DNA from: Ulota crispa
Lineage: Eukaryota; Streptophyta; Bryopsida; Orthotrichales; Orthotrichaceae
Direction of reading: 5' to 3'
Assembly: GCA_963920765.1 (NCBI GenBank)
Contig: OY987245.1
Coordinates: 8,820,727 to 8,884,726 of the forward strand
Length of the DNA stretch: 64,000 nt
In this document: positions 1 to 10,145 of the stretch, piece after piece
How positions within the stretch are numbered: the stretch's first letter is position 1
Layout: each line of letters begins with the position of its first letter
Position numbers and translations under genes: made by a program
Notes under the pieces: generated by a model
The model's database searches: none
Seen by the model: the letters and a program-made list of their open reading frames with translations, nothing else
Told to the model about the DNA's origin: nothing

Positions 1-1
1 G

Positions 2-348
2 GCTGCACTGACAGATGAACTTACTGCTTTCATGTCAGCGAAGCTGTGTACAAACCATCAGTGGTATCAATTGAAGAAATACAAAAATAAAAAGTAAAAA
101 AGTATCTTTATTAGTTCAAGTCGTTCAAAACACTAGTAAGAGCGCCTTTCCATGGGCAATCGGAACCGGAGGCCCATCCAGGCTGATTCTGGCAGAACAT
201 CAAAAAAATTCTGAAAGTTTACGACGAGTAGAGTTTAGAAAGCAACTTTCAATTTTGGGTACAGGTCCTTTAGAATGTAGTTTGGCTTTTATAAAATTGG
301 CCATTGGACGTTTAGACCAGATCCCTCCAACCCTCATGAAAAGGTATC
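2..348 (+). pseudogene. Unrecognised coding-like fragment, 3' part of a broken gene
   Basis: Frame 2 reads 31 codons from the window edge to TAA at 95-97 (begins AALTDELTAFMSAKL). A second frame then stays open with protein-like composition (PWAIGTGGPSRLILAEHQ, later GPLECSLAFIKLAIGRL) until a TA-flanked repeat begins at 350. A one- or two-base slip in the A-rich run at 83-100 could join the two frames. I recognise no family. It may be a decayed transposon or host gene truncated at both sides. No start codon or upstream context is visible. Confidence 0.3.
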
Positions 349-349
349 C

Positions 350-763
350 TAAGGTAGTCGGCTTGAAAACCAACCATCTAAGGGCTCTTGCCCTTTTTTC
401 AAGGTTTTCCGTGCATGGGAGGCCTTTTAGTTCATTTCTTAGACAAAGAGAAAGAGATGCGGAACATAACACAAGCCGTTTCATATTTTTTGAGACATTT
501 TTGAATTACTTGTGAGTTTTCAAAGTGCATGTGTCATAGGTCCTAATTTATGACCCTAGACCTTCCAAGAACCATTCACTTGTAAGTTGTGAAGAGATTT
601 GGGAAAGCAAGGAGAATGATTGGCTCTTGCAATTAAATACAACTTTTCTTTCATGCATTTAATGATTGTAAGAGGACGCTTTAAGAATCACCTCATGTCC
701 ATTTTAGTAAAGTCTATACGGGCAATTCAAAATGACCAAACAGTTTTAGAACCGACTACCCTA
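350..763. mobile_element. TIR element with TA ends (AGGTAGTCGG family)
   Basis: The left end reads TA-AGGTAGTCGG and the right end CCGACTACCC-TA, so the ends are imperfect inverted repeats (the left continues CTTGAAAAC and the right is preceded by GTTTTAGAA). The ~410-bp body has no coding capacity. A TA duplication and short TIR suggest a Tc1/mariner- or Harbinger-type MITE. It cuts off the coding-like sequence at 2-348. Confidence 0.55.
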
Positions 764-1200
764 AATGTGCTTAATTCCTAAACGTCTCATGGGGATAGTA
801 GACATGTTTTTGCTTAATTGGCATTTATTACTAACAAGAAGTTCTAAATTGGGTTTTGAATAGTTCACTAGACTCTACTAAAAATTTGAGCTTTACATGA
901 ACCATTAATGTTAGCAAAGCAAGTTATTATTTGGGGGTTAGGCATGCTAGCATGAGTACAAGAAGTATCACTCATCTCTACGGCTATCTTGTATGAAGGA
1001 CCTTAGCCACATGCACAATCCAAGACAATACAAAAGGCATTGCACTCATTAAAAATTGTAAATGTACTCACTAGTCACTATCCAAGTATTTCACTTATTT
1101 ATTCAAATAGAGTAAAATACAATCTATGGTTTTGTATTACATTTGTACCCACATCTTTGTCCAACTGGGATAGTATAATAATATAACTTTCATGATTGCA
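764..1200. other. Intergenic, no gene seen
   Basis: AT-rich sequence without a convincing ORF. Bases 820-900 (around AACAAGAAGTTCTAAATTGG) resemble the interior of the 240-bp TTAA elements at 11805 and 30213, so part of this stretch is probably an old repeat fragment. Confidence 0.4.
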
Positions 1201-1456
1201 TTAAACTCAAAGGGTGGGCAAAAATAGGGGATTAGTGATTTGTTTGTTGCAATTAGTACATATTCTGGGATCCTTATTGAGACTTTGGAGGGGGCTCCTA
1301 TAGGGCTCAAACTTTTCCTAATGAATTCTGTTGATCTAAATTCCAACTTTTTTTGTTGATTTCAAATGTAGTAAAGGTGTGTATCCATTCCAAACACAAG
1401 AAAAATACCTTGTATTGTACTAGTTGCAAAGGCGCTTTCAGACCTTTAGGGGTTAA
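1201..1456. mobile_element. TTAA-flanked MITE, 240-bp subfamily, degraded left end
   Basis: The right end is CCTTTAGGGG-TTAA at 1453-1456. The interior (GTTGATTTCAAATGTAGTAAAG, split by substitutions) matches the elements at 11805-12015 and 30213-30455. The left end TTAA-ACTCAAAGGG at 1201 is divergent from the family end TTAA-CCCTTAAAGG. No coding capacity. Confidence 0.55.
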
Positions 1457-1485
1457 ATTTCCAATTTAGTACCTAGGTATTGTAC

Positions 1486-1801
1486 TAAGAGCATCTACAC
1501 TATTATATTCTTAGGGTTTGACACACACAATACTTGGATGATAAGTGCTCAAAGCTGCTTAAAATGTTTTCTTGACATATAAATTGAGCGTGTCAAGCAA
1601 TGATCCTTGAAATTGGACACTTTTCATCCCAAGTGTAGTGAGTTTTATCCTATACTCTACTTGACGATTTATCAATTGACTATTTGACGAAGGACATGTT
1701 TGAAGACCAAGGCTAGGGGACAAAAAATTTGAGGTCTCTTCAAAAGTAGATGTTAACACTTGGCAAGTCAAATATTATGTGTGAGAGTGTAGATGCTTTG
1801 A
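1486..1801. mobile_element. Harbinger/Tourist-like MITE (GAGCATCTACACT ends)
   Basis: The left end is TAA-GAGCATCTACACT and the right end AGTGTAGATGCTT-TGA. These are inverted repeats of 13 bp with one mismatch, flanked by 3-bp sites TAA/TGA. The GAGCATCT.. terminus and TWA-type site are typical of plant PIF/Harbinger MITEs. Noncoding. Confidence 0.6.
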
Positions 1802-1881
1802 AGGACATAACATTCAGTAGCCTAAAGAGAGGCTGCCTCTCCCTCTCTTCAAGTATCATCCACAAACTTCATCTTGACAAA

Positions 1882-1882
1882 A

Positions 1883-1915
<33 letters not shown>
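1882..1915. repeat. (AAT)n microsatellite
   Basis: About eleven uninterrupted AAT units follow a short A run. Confidence 0.95.
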
Positions 1916-1916
1916 T

Positions 1917-2268
1917 TTCTGACACGTCTGGCCCCCTCGACGTGTGTGCACTGAACTAAGCCTCCCTTTCATAGACTCTGACAAATTCAGCCAAGTGTCC
2001 CCATAGCTAAAGAAGGGTGCGAAATATTCCACAACATTCTCTTGGAGGGAGGGCAGCCTTTACTAATGCTACTGAATGTCATGGAGTGGTGTTTATCACT
2101 ACACCCTCACCTCTTTTTTATCACAAAATTTTATTACCAAACCGCCTTGGATTTGGACAACTCCAAGGACACATGACCCCCTACATGCCTACTCAATCTT
2201 TCAACCCCAAGTTTTCACATTTTTTTGTAGCCACAAACAATAGCAGGGTAAATATAGTTTTGGTAAAT
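1917..2268. other. Intergenic, no gene seen
   Basis: An open frame at 2017-2298 runs into the neighbouring repeat and shows no recognisable protein features. I see no gene or repeat boundary here. Confidence 0.4.
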
Positions 2269-2996
2269 TTAACCTCTAAAGGACCAAAGTCCCCTTGAGG
2301 GACTTTCGGGATTTTGGGCATGTACTTATGGCTAATCTACTTTGTGTAATTTTTTGAAACTTTTATGTAAGATGGGGAATCCAAAAATCTGTGTGGGCAT
2401 CTAATTTTTACCTCATTCCAACATTTATTGAAGAAGTTAAAAATGAATTTATGAGAATTTTAGTTTGGCGGGCAGCCCAAAAACTTCTTTAAAAATTTGC
2501 ATTTTTTTAAAATAAAAATTTGAGGTTAGTTCTTTAGACTTATGTATATGTGGGAAGCTTTAAATCATTCAATTCTAATTGATGAGATAAAAGTTATGAG
2601 AAAGTTTTAGTTTGCGGGTAGGTGTGGAGAATCTAAAAACATGCCTACACGCAAACTAAAACTTCTCATAACTTTCATCTCATCAATTGGAATTGAATGA
2701 TTCAAAGCTTCCCACATATACATAAGTCTAAAGAACTGACCTCAAACTTTTATTTTTAAAAAATGCAATTTTTAAAAAAGTTTTTGGGCTGCCCGCCAAA
2801 CTAAAATTCTCATAAATTCATTTTTAACTTCTTCAATAAATGTTGGAATGAGGAAAAAATTAAATGCCCACACAAATCTTTGACTTCCCCATCTCCCATA
2901 AAAATTTCAAAAAATCACGCAAAGTAGTTTAGCCATAGGTACGTGCCCGAAATCCCATTTGTTCCCAAAAAGGAGGCTTGGTTGTTTAGGGGTTAA
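2269..2996. mobile_element. TTAA-flanked long palindromic element
   Basis: It begins TTAA-CCTCTAAAGGACCAA and ends TTGGTTGTTTAGGGG-TTAA. Almost the whole element is an inverted repeat: left arm about 2290-2625, right arm about 2640-2965, with a spacer of about 20 bases, so a transcript would fold into a ~330-bp hairpin. A related palindromic copy lies at 12849-13574. No ORF of its own. Confidence 0.8.
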
Positions 2997-3085
2997 TCAC
3001 AAGTGCAAACACTGGTTGCAAACTTGTGATCAGCTCACATTGCTGGAATCTCTGGGAGTGCAGGCGTGCAAGATGTGGATAATGA

Positions 3086-3424
3086 ATGATTTTAGGGAAA
3101 ATTTCATGGATACCCCTAAAGTTTGCCATATTTGTATAGATATTCTTGCTTTTTTCAGAAATTTTGCAAATACTCTTGGATCAAAATTTTCACGTGTTTG
3201 TTTTGTTGTGCATGTCACTTCCATTCTTCCTTTGTGTGCACGGTTGCACACATAACAAGAAAGAGCTAATGTATCCACAAAGGGAGAAGGAAGTGACATG
3301 CACAACAAAATAAATGCATGAAAATTTTGCTCCAAGGGTATTTGTGAAAATTCTGAAAAAATAAGGGTATCTATGAAAGTATGGCAAACTTCACGGGTAT
3401 GCATGAAATTTTCCCATGATTTTA
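3086..3424. mobile_element. Mutator-like MITE with 9-bp TSD
   Basis: The element proper is 3095-3415. It starts GGGAAAATTTCATGGATACC and ends in the near inverse (GGGTATGCATGAAATTTTCCC, one base inserted relative to the left end). Both flanks carry the same nine bases ATGATTTTA (3086-3094 and 3416-3424). A 9-bp TSD with long TIR is the mark of Mutator-superfamily insertions. A second copy starts at 63848. The ORFs in it are by-products of the palindrome. Confidence 0.8.
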
Positions 3425-3644
3425 ATGCTTCGTGGCAGAGCTGTGTGAAATGGATGACATACCTCTGTGTATGTTTAGAAAGTGATTTTTGTCTATTTTT
3501 AAATTAGGATTGTGGAGAAAAGATATGTTCAGCCACTCAAACCTTTTCTACATAATCAAAATTTTGACCAAATCTAAATTTAAATACATAATCTAAAAAG
3601 TATAAAGGAGAGCAAATGGTGTTAAATTTTGAAGATTTCCACTT

Positions 3645-4622
3645 TTACTCCTCCATACCTTTAACCCATGTCAAGTGCAATTTTGCACCTATGAGAATAT
3701 GGTATGGCATGCTCATCATGCCAAGGCCACGCATCAGTTGATAATAGAAATTGAAGCGAGTGGGGAAGCGAGACAAAGACAAAGTAGAGTGATGAGTATT
3801 TTTATTCCATCCTACAACAATTAACCGTATCTTGATTAAACATATCAAAAACTTTAGAAGGATTTTTACAAAGTCGGCCTTAATTCTGAAGTAAATGACT
3901 TGGGAAGCCAACATTTTGAGTTGCAAGGATTGCAAACTAGCCACATCTTGCTTTGTAAAGTGTATATTATTCTTCACAACGAGGATATAATGTTGTGTTA
4001 CCAAGTCCATAACACTTTTATTCATTTGAACTTTCAATTAAGTAGAATTTACAATTTTAACTATTCAAAATTCAAAGAAAAATTGACATCATGTTTATTA
4101 ATCTTCACAAACCTCCTGACATGTGAAGACTTGCTATTAAAGTTATCAAACATTCTAATATACTCAACTGATGAACCTATGTTGAATTGTCACTAGTACC
4201 TGTAAGTTGTTGATCTCTTTGTTCAAAAGCGAGGCATTAGATAATTGAAGCAAATTGTTTATTAGTTGGACGTCCTTACCTCCTTTTAAAACAACAAAAC
4301 GACATTATTTAGCAAGATAACCATTCCTGATTAAAATTGCCTAAATAAGCCTTGGATCATGGGTTCCTAAAACCAAACCACCATAATTCTTGTTGATTCT
4401 TAAGTAGGATTCCAAGTTTTTCCCAAATTTTTTTTGGACACAATACAAATACATCAAGAATCCCTTACCAAAGTGTTGATTATAGATGAATCCAAAAATT
4501 GACTCGAAGCTCTCATATACTGTTATTTTAGTTATTTTAGGGTGTCCATAATTGTCTCTCATGAATGGCAACAAATTAGGGGCAAGGCAGTTCATATTAC
4601 ATCCCACATCCCATTCATGCAA
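3645..4622 (-). pseudogene. Unrecognised decayed coding-like sequence
   Basis: On the minus strand, open segments at 4622-4341 (contains YGHPKITKITVYESFESIF), 4340-4200 (LLQLSNASLLNKEINNLQV, with in-frame TAG and TAA) and 4037-3645 (FTKQDVASLQSLQLKMLAS) read like one old protein broken by stops and frameshifts. A divergent copy of the 3800-3930 part lies at 8677-8810, so it is repetitive and most likely a transposon relic. I recognise no domain. Confidence 0.35.
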
Positions 4623-4624
4623 AT

Positions 4625-4825
4625 CTCACCTCAATATGAGATCCCACTTTAGTTGGATTATTAAGGGCAAAAATGAGTGCAAAAGAAAGCTACGAATATT
4701 TTATCCAAATATTTTGGTGGGACTTGGGTTGAAGGTTGGGTTTAGCAAAATAATTGACCCAAACCTTCAGTGAAACTCACCTTTTTTAATGTCAAAATTT
4801 TCAAATAGTGTTGTCATGTAAACAA
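4625..4825. mobile_element. Fragment of the GGGCGGTTC MITE family
   Basis: The interior (GAGATCCCACTTTAGTTGG, then GGTTGGGTTTAGCAAAATAA) matches the elements at 37058, 41571, 48253 and 63066. The outer ends with the family TIR are missing. At 4664-4675 it carries the single-TTAA version of the site that is occupied by an insertion at 63145-63683. Confidence 0.6.
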
Positions 4826-4839
4826 CTACAATAAGGGAC

Positions 4840-5263
4840 TAAGAGCATCCCCAATGTAACCGGAACATAGGTACGGAAAACCTTGTCAAACCGTCTCTGA
4901 CTATGGCTCACTTCTAGGGTAGGGGCAATTCCCAACCTCCTAGCCCCCAATGCAAACAAGTTATGACACTCACTAAACACAGTTTTTTAATTGTTTATGC
5001 CTTTTTTAAGTGTTTATGTGAGAAGATTCATGTTAGAAACATCTAAAATTGCGTCGGGGTCAGAGAACCAGACACTCTAGAGTGGTATCCAAGACTCTCC
5101 AAAAAGTGCAAATATGTAGGGGAGGGGCTCTTGTGTGGGGAGGCTTGGAAAATTCAGTTCCAAGTAACTGCTGCATTGGAGCCTTGATTTTCACTAAAGC
5201 CCTGTTTAATAGTTTGTACAAACTTTTCTGTGTCTTGTTATTGCTACATTGGGGATGCCCTAA
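4840..5263. mobile_element. Harbinger-like element with TAA TSD
   Basis: TAA-GAGCATCCCCAATGTA at the left and TACATTGGGGATGCCC-TAA at the right: TIR of ~16 bp and a perfect 3-bp TAA duplication. The body is more GC-rich than its surroundings. The 75-residue frame at 5049-5276 reads through the right TIR and is not a gene. Confidence 0.8.
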
Positions 5264-5401
5264 GGACTTAGTGTGAAGTGCCCCTTAGTATTTCTAGGCC
5301 ATAAAGTAATAGTCTTCACTTGTGTTCAAAATTGCAGCACCTAAATATAGCAAACCTTGTTGCAATTTCTTTTTAGTAAAATTTGATACATGAAATGTGA
5401 C

Positions 5402-5651
5402 TAAGGTAGTGGGCTCTAATTGCGTTCAGCTCTAGGAACAAGAGACATTTTAGATGAAATACCTATGGTTGTCATTGATGAGTTACGTAGATTTAGCATA
5501 TTGCTAAGTCTACGTAACTCATCAATGACAGCCATAGGTATTTCATCTAAAATGTGCTAAGTCTACGTAGCTCATCAATGACAGCCATAGGTATTTCATT
5601 TAAAATGTCTCTTGTTCCTAGAGCTGAAAGCAATTAGAGCACACTACCTTA
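5402..5651. mobile_element. Foldback element with a repeated right-arm segment
   Basis: The left arm TA-AGGTAGTGGGCTCTAATTGC and right arm ending GAGCACACTACCT-TA pair for about 95 bp. The right arm is partly doubled: a segment with GCTAAGTCTACGTA..CTCATCAATGACAGCC occurs twice (about 5506-5555 and 5556-5605). A transcript would fold into a hairpin. No coding capacity. Confidence 0.8.
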
Positions 5652-6020
5652 TCACAATATTAGAATTTTGAAGTTTTAGCACATTCAGCAAAGTTTTTTG
5701 TTTTTTGTTTGGGTTACTTTTTTTTAAAGTTTTTTTCCGTGGGGGGTTTCCAAAAACTCCTGAAAAATCAATGCGCAGCTCCAGTCCAGCCCCCAAAGAC
5801 CACAGTTACGGATCTTCCAACACGGAGTGGCAAATTCAGTGGCAGGGGCGTCCTCTTCTGACAAGAAGCCCAGCTTAGCTTATTCATTGCAAGCTGCTTT
5901 GGAGTTTGGACTGGAGCCGCCGCCCCTCTTTTGCTTTTCCCCTCTGGTCCCTGGAGTCTGGACTGCGTCAAATTTCAACAACCCATGCATGCACGCCCCC
6001 AGCCTTGCTGCAAACTTAAT
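5652..6020. other. GC-richer intergenic segment
   Basis: Bases 5770-6000 have clearly higher GC than the neighbourhood, with overlapping short frames on both strands and no recognisable protein. It may be the interior of an old DNA element. Confidence 0.35.
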
Positions 6021-6801
6021 GAAGAGCATCTCCACCGGTTGGTAAAAAATAGCCAACATCGTGGCGAAAGGCTTCAAGTTGTGTCCTGGATCTTCACTAA
6101 GATAGGAGGCTCAGAAATCGACCATCTAAGGGCTGAAACTGAATTTTGGGGAGGTGAAATTTTTTGAACTATTTTTTAGTAAATTTTTCTTGAAAGTCAA
6201 GAAGAATTGACATCTAATCCAAGTTGTTTCATATTTTTTGGAACTTCGTGTACTTAGTTATAATATTTTGAAGTAAAAAGGTCATAGGGTTCTATAACGG
6301 TTCACCTCCTCAAATGTATTCTGCTTGTATATTTTTGAATCTTATGGAAAACAACATGTACACATGAAACACATTTGAGAAGGTGGACACTTTTAGAGCT
6401 TGAGCGGAATATGAGCCTCTCACCTTAGCAGCATGCTGAGAAAAACGGTTTGAGCAGCCTTGCCAAAGAGGCGCCCTGAGACGTTCAGCTGCTGAGAATC
6501 AAAATTTTTTGAGCGAGCTTAAATTGTGGTCTATTACTCTATTTTGAGAGTGCAAGGAATGTGCAGCAATGTCATGCCAAGGCAAGGCAATGGGTGCAAG
6601 GTGTTGGCGCTTTGGCGAGGCACCAAGCAACCTTCATGTGGCATGCCAATAGCTAAAGTTTGACCTAGATTCACCCTGCAAGCCATTTTTCCAACCGCCA
6701 GTGGACATCCCCAGCTCCTTTTTTGCAAATACCTCCACAATGTCCCCTCTCAGTTGCACATGGCGCGTTGTCTTTTCATTGGATTGGTGGAGATGCTCTA
6801 A
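6021..6801. mobile_element. Harbinger-like element carrying a nested insertion
   Basis: The left end GAGCATCTCCACCGG (from 6024) and right end GGTGGAGATGCTC (to 6798) are inverted repeats; flanks are GAA and TAA, so one TSD base has changed. A second element (6098-6427) is nested inside, which explains the length. Noncoding. Confidence 0.65.
6098..6427. mobile_element. Nested TIR element, copy also at 37407-37695
   Basis: The left end is TA-AGATAGGAGGCTCAGAAAT and the right end ATGAGCCTCTCACCT-TA. The interior (TTGTTTCATATTTTTTGGAAC) is found again in reverse orientation at 37407-37695. It sits inside the Harbinger-like element 6021-6801 and is therefore younger. Confidence 0.65.
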
Positions 6802-6975
6802 GAGCAACTTCAATGATTGCGCAATTTGTGCGTGTTGAAAAAGACAATTGGTGTTAATACTAGGGTTCTGGTGTTTGAAGTGCAAGATTTGGGGCTAGAG
6901 GAACTCAATGATAAACTTGCCAAGCAAGGAAATTGTGCTACTAGTTTGGGCAATTGACATTGCAGTATCCCTAAA
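6799..6975. mobile_element. Possible short Harbinger-like element
   Basis: TAA-GAGCAACTTCAATG at the left faces the imperfect inverse CATTGCAGTATCCC-TAA at the right, sharing the TAA with the preceding element. The TIR match is imperfect and the call tentative. Confidence 0.35.
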
Positions 6976-7327
6976 AGTATTGAGAATTGGACCCACTTGT
7001 TGTCACAATGCTATTGACCACACTTCTTGTTTCAATTAGTGTGCACTACAACAAGTTGCAAAATATTGCTTTAGTGCCTTGGTTGGCGTGCACCTCAATC
7101 AAAAATGTTAGATGTAATTTCCATTGGATCCTATATTTTCTTGTCCATTTCCAATTTATAGTTTTTGCACAAACATGGCATGCCCATTGAGAGTCCTCTA
7201 AAGATTGCTTCACATTACATTTATAGTATAATTAGGTTGCCCCACAATAATTCCTAGACATTTTACACTATATAAATATTTAGTGATATTGTAACAATTT
7301 CCATCAATAATTACTACAATCAAATTT

Positions 7328-7983
7328 TTAATCCCTCACCGCCCAAAGGGACCAAAACTATCCACCTTGCATTTTAATTTGGAATTAATTTACTTTTCTT
7401 GAATATTCATTTTGGTGGTTATTTTTTAAAATTATTCTTATTGAAGCCTTATCTTAGTATCAAAAATCCAATTTTGAAAATGAATGACTAAGATTTGTCT
7501 ATTCAAGATTTTGTGCAAGGGTGTCCATTGCAAATCTTCACCTTCTAATGTTGAGAGCTCTTGGAAATGAGCCTGAAGTACACTAGAACTTGGAGAAACA
7601 ATCACATTAGAAACTTAATTTAAAAAATTGTAGAGTAGATTTTAAGAAGCCGTAAATTGATTAGGGTTACACAGGTTGTACTTTACATAATCATATTTTT
7701 TTTGATATCCTCAATTTTAAATTTGAGATGTGAAAAGAGGATTGAAAGATTTCAAATCACTTTCATAGTTTTAACACTCACATGATCAAATCTTATAATC
7801 TTTCAATCCATAAGTGGTATTGTTGTGTTTTCTTTTCCTATGTGATCTCTAACATATCTAGTTTGAATTTGTACGATTACAAAAAATATATAAATGATGC
7901 AACTTATCAAAATGTTGCCATTCTGTTCATCCAAGAGCAGATTTTGAGATACTATGGAACGTCCGTGGGTGGTGAGGGGTTAA
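7328..7983. mobile_element. TTAA-flanked element
   Basis: TTAA-TCCCTCACCGCCCA at the left and TGGGTGGTGAGGGG-TTAA at the right. The interior (around 7500-7930) is related to the elements at 48667-49304 and 57255-57900. No gene: the 79-residue frame at 7782-8021 crosses the right end. Confidence 0.7.
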
Positions 7984-7994
7984 TAACAACAATA

Positions 7995-8256
7995 CACTAC
8001 AAGAAAAAGGGCCATCTTTGACTAAGGATTTTGACTACCAAAACAATACAACAACTAAAACTTTTTGACTAGTCTAGTATCAGTCAAGTGGTTTAATTTA
8101 TGACTACGTGTAGTCATAAATTAGATTATTCATGACTAATTAAATAATTTATGACTACATGTGCGTGGTCATATTGACTAGTCAATTAGTCTTAGATGTG
8201 TTAGTCTTTTTTAGAGTCAAAATCCTTAGTCAAAAATGGCCCTTTTTCTTGTTGTG
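7995..8256. mobile_element. Short CACTA-type element with ATA TSD
   Basis: It begins CACTACAAGAAAAAGGGCCA and ends TGGCCCTTTTTCTTGTTGTG, flanked by ATA (7992-7994 and 8257-8259). The arms continue to pair through GACTAAGGATTTTGACTA. CACTA termini with a 3-bp TSD are diagnostic of the CACTA (En/Spm) superfamily. Non-autonomous. Confidence 0.85.
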
Positions 8257-8445
8257 ATAAGAGCCTAACATCAATAACAATGCAAAACAAATTAGCAATT
8301 GCCAAGTTGTAAACCATGTGCAATCTTAATATCAAAAAAGTTGCATGCACCTCCAAGTGACCAAGCAACAAGTCATGAAGAAAATTCTAAATTATGGCAA
8401 CCTAATTGTTAAAGAAACTTAATTTAATTGCACTATTTAGTGTAG

Positions 8446-8930
8446 AAATCAAGGTCGTGAAAGCTTGGGGACATTTTAACCAAAATTTCAACTCAAATAA
8501 CCTTAAGAATGGCCCCACACACCCACTATAACATGCTATGAGTATAATAGAAGCCAATTCTTGGTTTGTAAAGGCCTCAAGGCAAAATTAAAAATGAAGC
8601 ACCTATTACAAATTTTGAAAATTTCAGAAGAAAAGGGCTTAAAAAAAGGACCAAATAGAGGTGCTGATATTTTCATTTCATTCTACAATGTTGACTAACT
8701 CAACAACAACAAAAATTAGAACAATCATATTTTAATAAAATTTAAGAGTGGCCCTAGAGTCAAGAATTGGCTTCCCATTTTTGGAGTTGAGGCTATGTCA
8801 AATCTTGTTTTTTAAATATTGAAATAAGTTTTGAATGTTTAGCCTTGACTCATACTAGGAAGGACTCAAGGTTATTTTCAAAAAATCAACTAGTCAAAAA
8901 TCAGCATTGAAAGTGTTAGATAATGAAAAG
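8446..8930. other. Intergenic with a copy of the 3.8-kb coding-like relic
   Basis: Bases 8677-8810 are a diverged copy of 3800-3930 (shared GGCTTCCCA../GGAAGCCAA and TTCTACAATGTTGACTAA-like blocks). No open frame remains. Confidence 0.4.
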
Positions 8931-9144
8931 TAACACTAGTAGAAAATTTAGCACAAAATCAATAGAATTTAAACCAAAAATTGTTGATTTTTTTTGTGGA
9001 TTTGGTCAAGTTGATTTGGGTACTTTTCAACAAGAGTATGTTGATTTTTTGTTGATTATTTGTTGTTTTCTGTTAATTTTATGTTGGGCCGGGCAACTGC
9101 CCGTAACGCCAAGCAGCTATCCAACGCCACCGGGTAGGGCTGCC

Positions 9145-9205
9145 GGCAGTGGGGTTTGAACCTCCACCTCCGGATTCACAAACCACACGATTACCACATC
9201 ATTCA
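9145..9205 (-). repeat. tRNA-like segment inside CACTA copy A
   Basis: The complement contains GGAGGTTCAAACCCCAC, a good RNA polymerase III box B (GGTTCRANNCC). Upstream is GTGGTAATCGTGTGGTTTG, a weak box-A-like stretch. No full cloverleaf is evident, so this is not called a functional tRNA. The same position in copy B has GGGTTCAAACCCCAC. Confidence 0.5.
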
Positions 9206-9284
9206 CAACTACTAGCACGCATGTACTCACACATGTGCACAATAGTATCATGATTGTATTTGTACATTAAATGTTCATGTTTTT

Positions 9285-9635
9285 AATAAGCCAGTAGACT
9301 TTGGAGGCTATTTCCACCCATTAAAGGACTTTTTTTCAAAAAACTTAGAACCAAGAATAGTTGGTAAATGTATTTTACTTTCACCTCCAACAATTTTTTT
9401 TGGATTTCAATCTTTTTATCAAAAGTTATGAGCTAAAATTAGAGAAGGTGTTTAAAAATTTTAAAAAAATTGTTTATTTCCATCCTTTTGATTTTGTTTA
9501 TAAATTTTTATTGGAATTCACAAATCTCAAAAGGATTGTTGCAAGCAAAGGTTGGATTCATTAATAATTATTATTTAGTGCTAGTTTTTTTGTAAAAAGA
9601 ATCTTATTTTGTTAAAATAGCCTCCATAGTTTGAT
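9285..9635. repeat. Foldback nested in CACTA copy A
   Basis: AGTAGACTTTGGAGGCTATTT at the left pairs with AAATAGCCTCCATAGTTTG at the right, about 340 bp apart. The same unit occurs at 51685-52035 (copy B) and 27415-27755 (copy C), so it was in the family before these copies dispersed. The short frame at 9361-9564 is not a gene. Confidence 0.65.
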
Positions 9636-9744
9636 AACTTTAAATAACATGAAATCGTGAAAAGTTATGGAATTAAAACCTTGCAATTATAGAATCAAAA
9701 TTCTATAGACTTTTGAATAGTTTTGGATATTTTTTAAGGGCATG

Positions 9745-10145
9745 AATATGTGAACCACACCCTTTGAACTACTGTACCACACCCCTGAGGTAAATTTTAG
9801 ATTTCTACCATCAAAAGTTTGAGTTTGAGAATTTTGAATTCAAATTTGGACTTAGAGACCATGATATTTTCTAGGACCATAAAAAAAAATTGCAATTCAA
9901 CAACATCCAATGAAAAAGCTTATCTTTTTTTACAAACAAAAGTAAAATTAACAATTTTCTCCCTAACTAAACTTTTTCATTGGGTGTTGTTGAACTGCAA
10001 CTTTTTTTATGGTTCTAGACAATACCATGGTCTCTAAGTCTAAAATTTGAATTCAAAATTTTCAAATTCAGCTTTTTGATGGTAGAAATCTAAAATTTAT
10101 CCCGGGGTGTGGTATAGTAATTGGAAGGGTGTGGTACACATATCA
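9745..10145. repeat. Second foldback nested in CACTA copy A
   Basis: GTGAACCACACCCTTTGAAC at the left faces GGAAGGGTGTGGTACAC at the right. The arms pair almost throughout, around TCTAGGACCATAAAAAA and TTTTTTTATGGTTCTAGAC. It recurs at 52145-52545 in copy B. Confidence 0.75.

Larger units (their letters stand above)
7220..8445. mobile_element. Dispersed repeat (GGTTGCC..GGCAACC family) with two nested insertions
   Basis: Outer ends ATTAGGTTGCCCCACA (about 7230) and GGCAACCTAATTGTT (about 8398) recur in inverted relation at 25680-25985, 32604-32876 and 37703-39745. This copy is inflated by a TTAA element (7328-7983) and a short CACTA element (7995-8256). The exact ends are not certain. Confidence 0.5.

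Noticed and set aside
3030-3404. 124-residue minus-strand frame as a gene
   Set aside because: It spans a MITE bounded by inverted repeats and a 9-bp TSD; the frame reflects the palindrome, which also gives a plus-strand frame of similar sequence.
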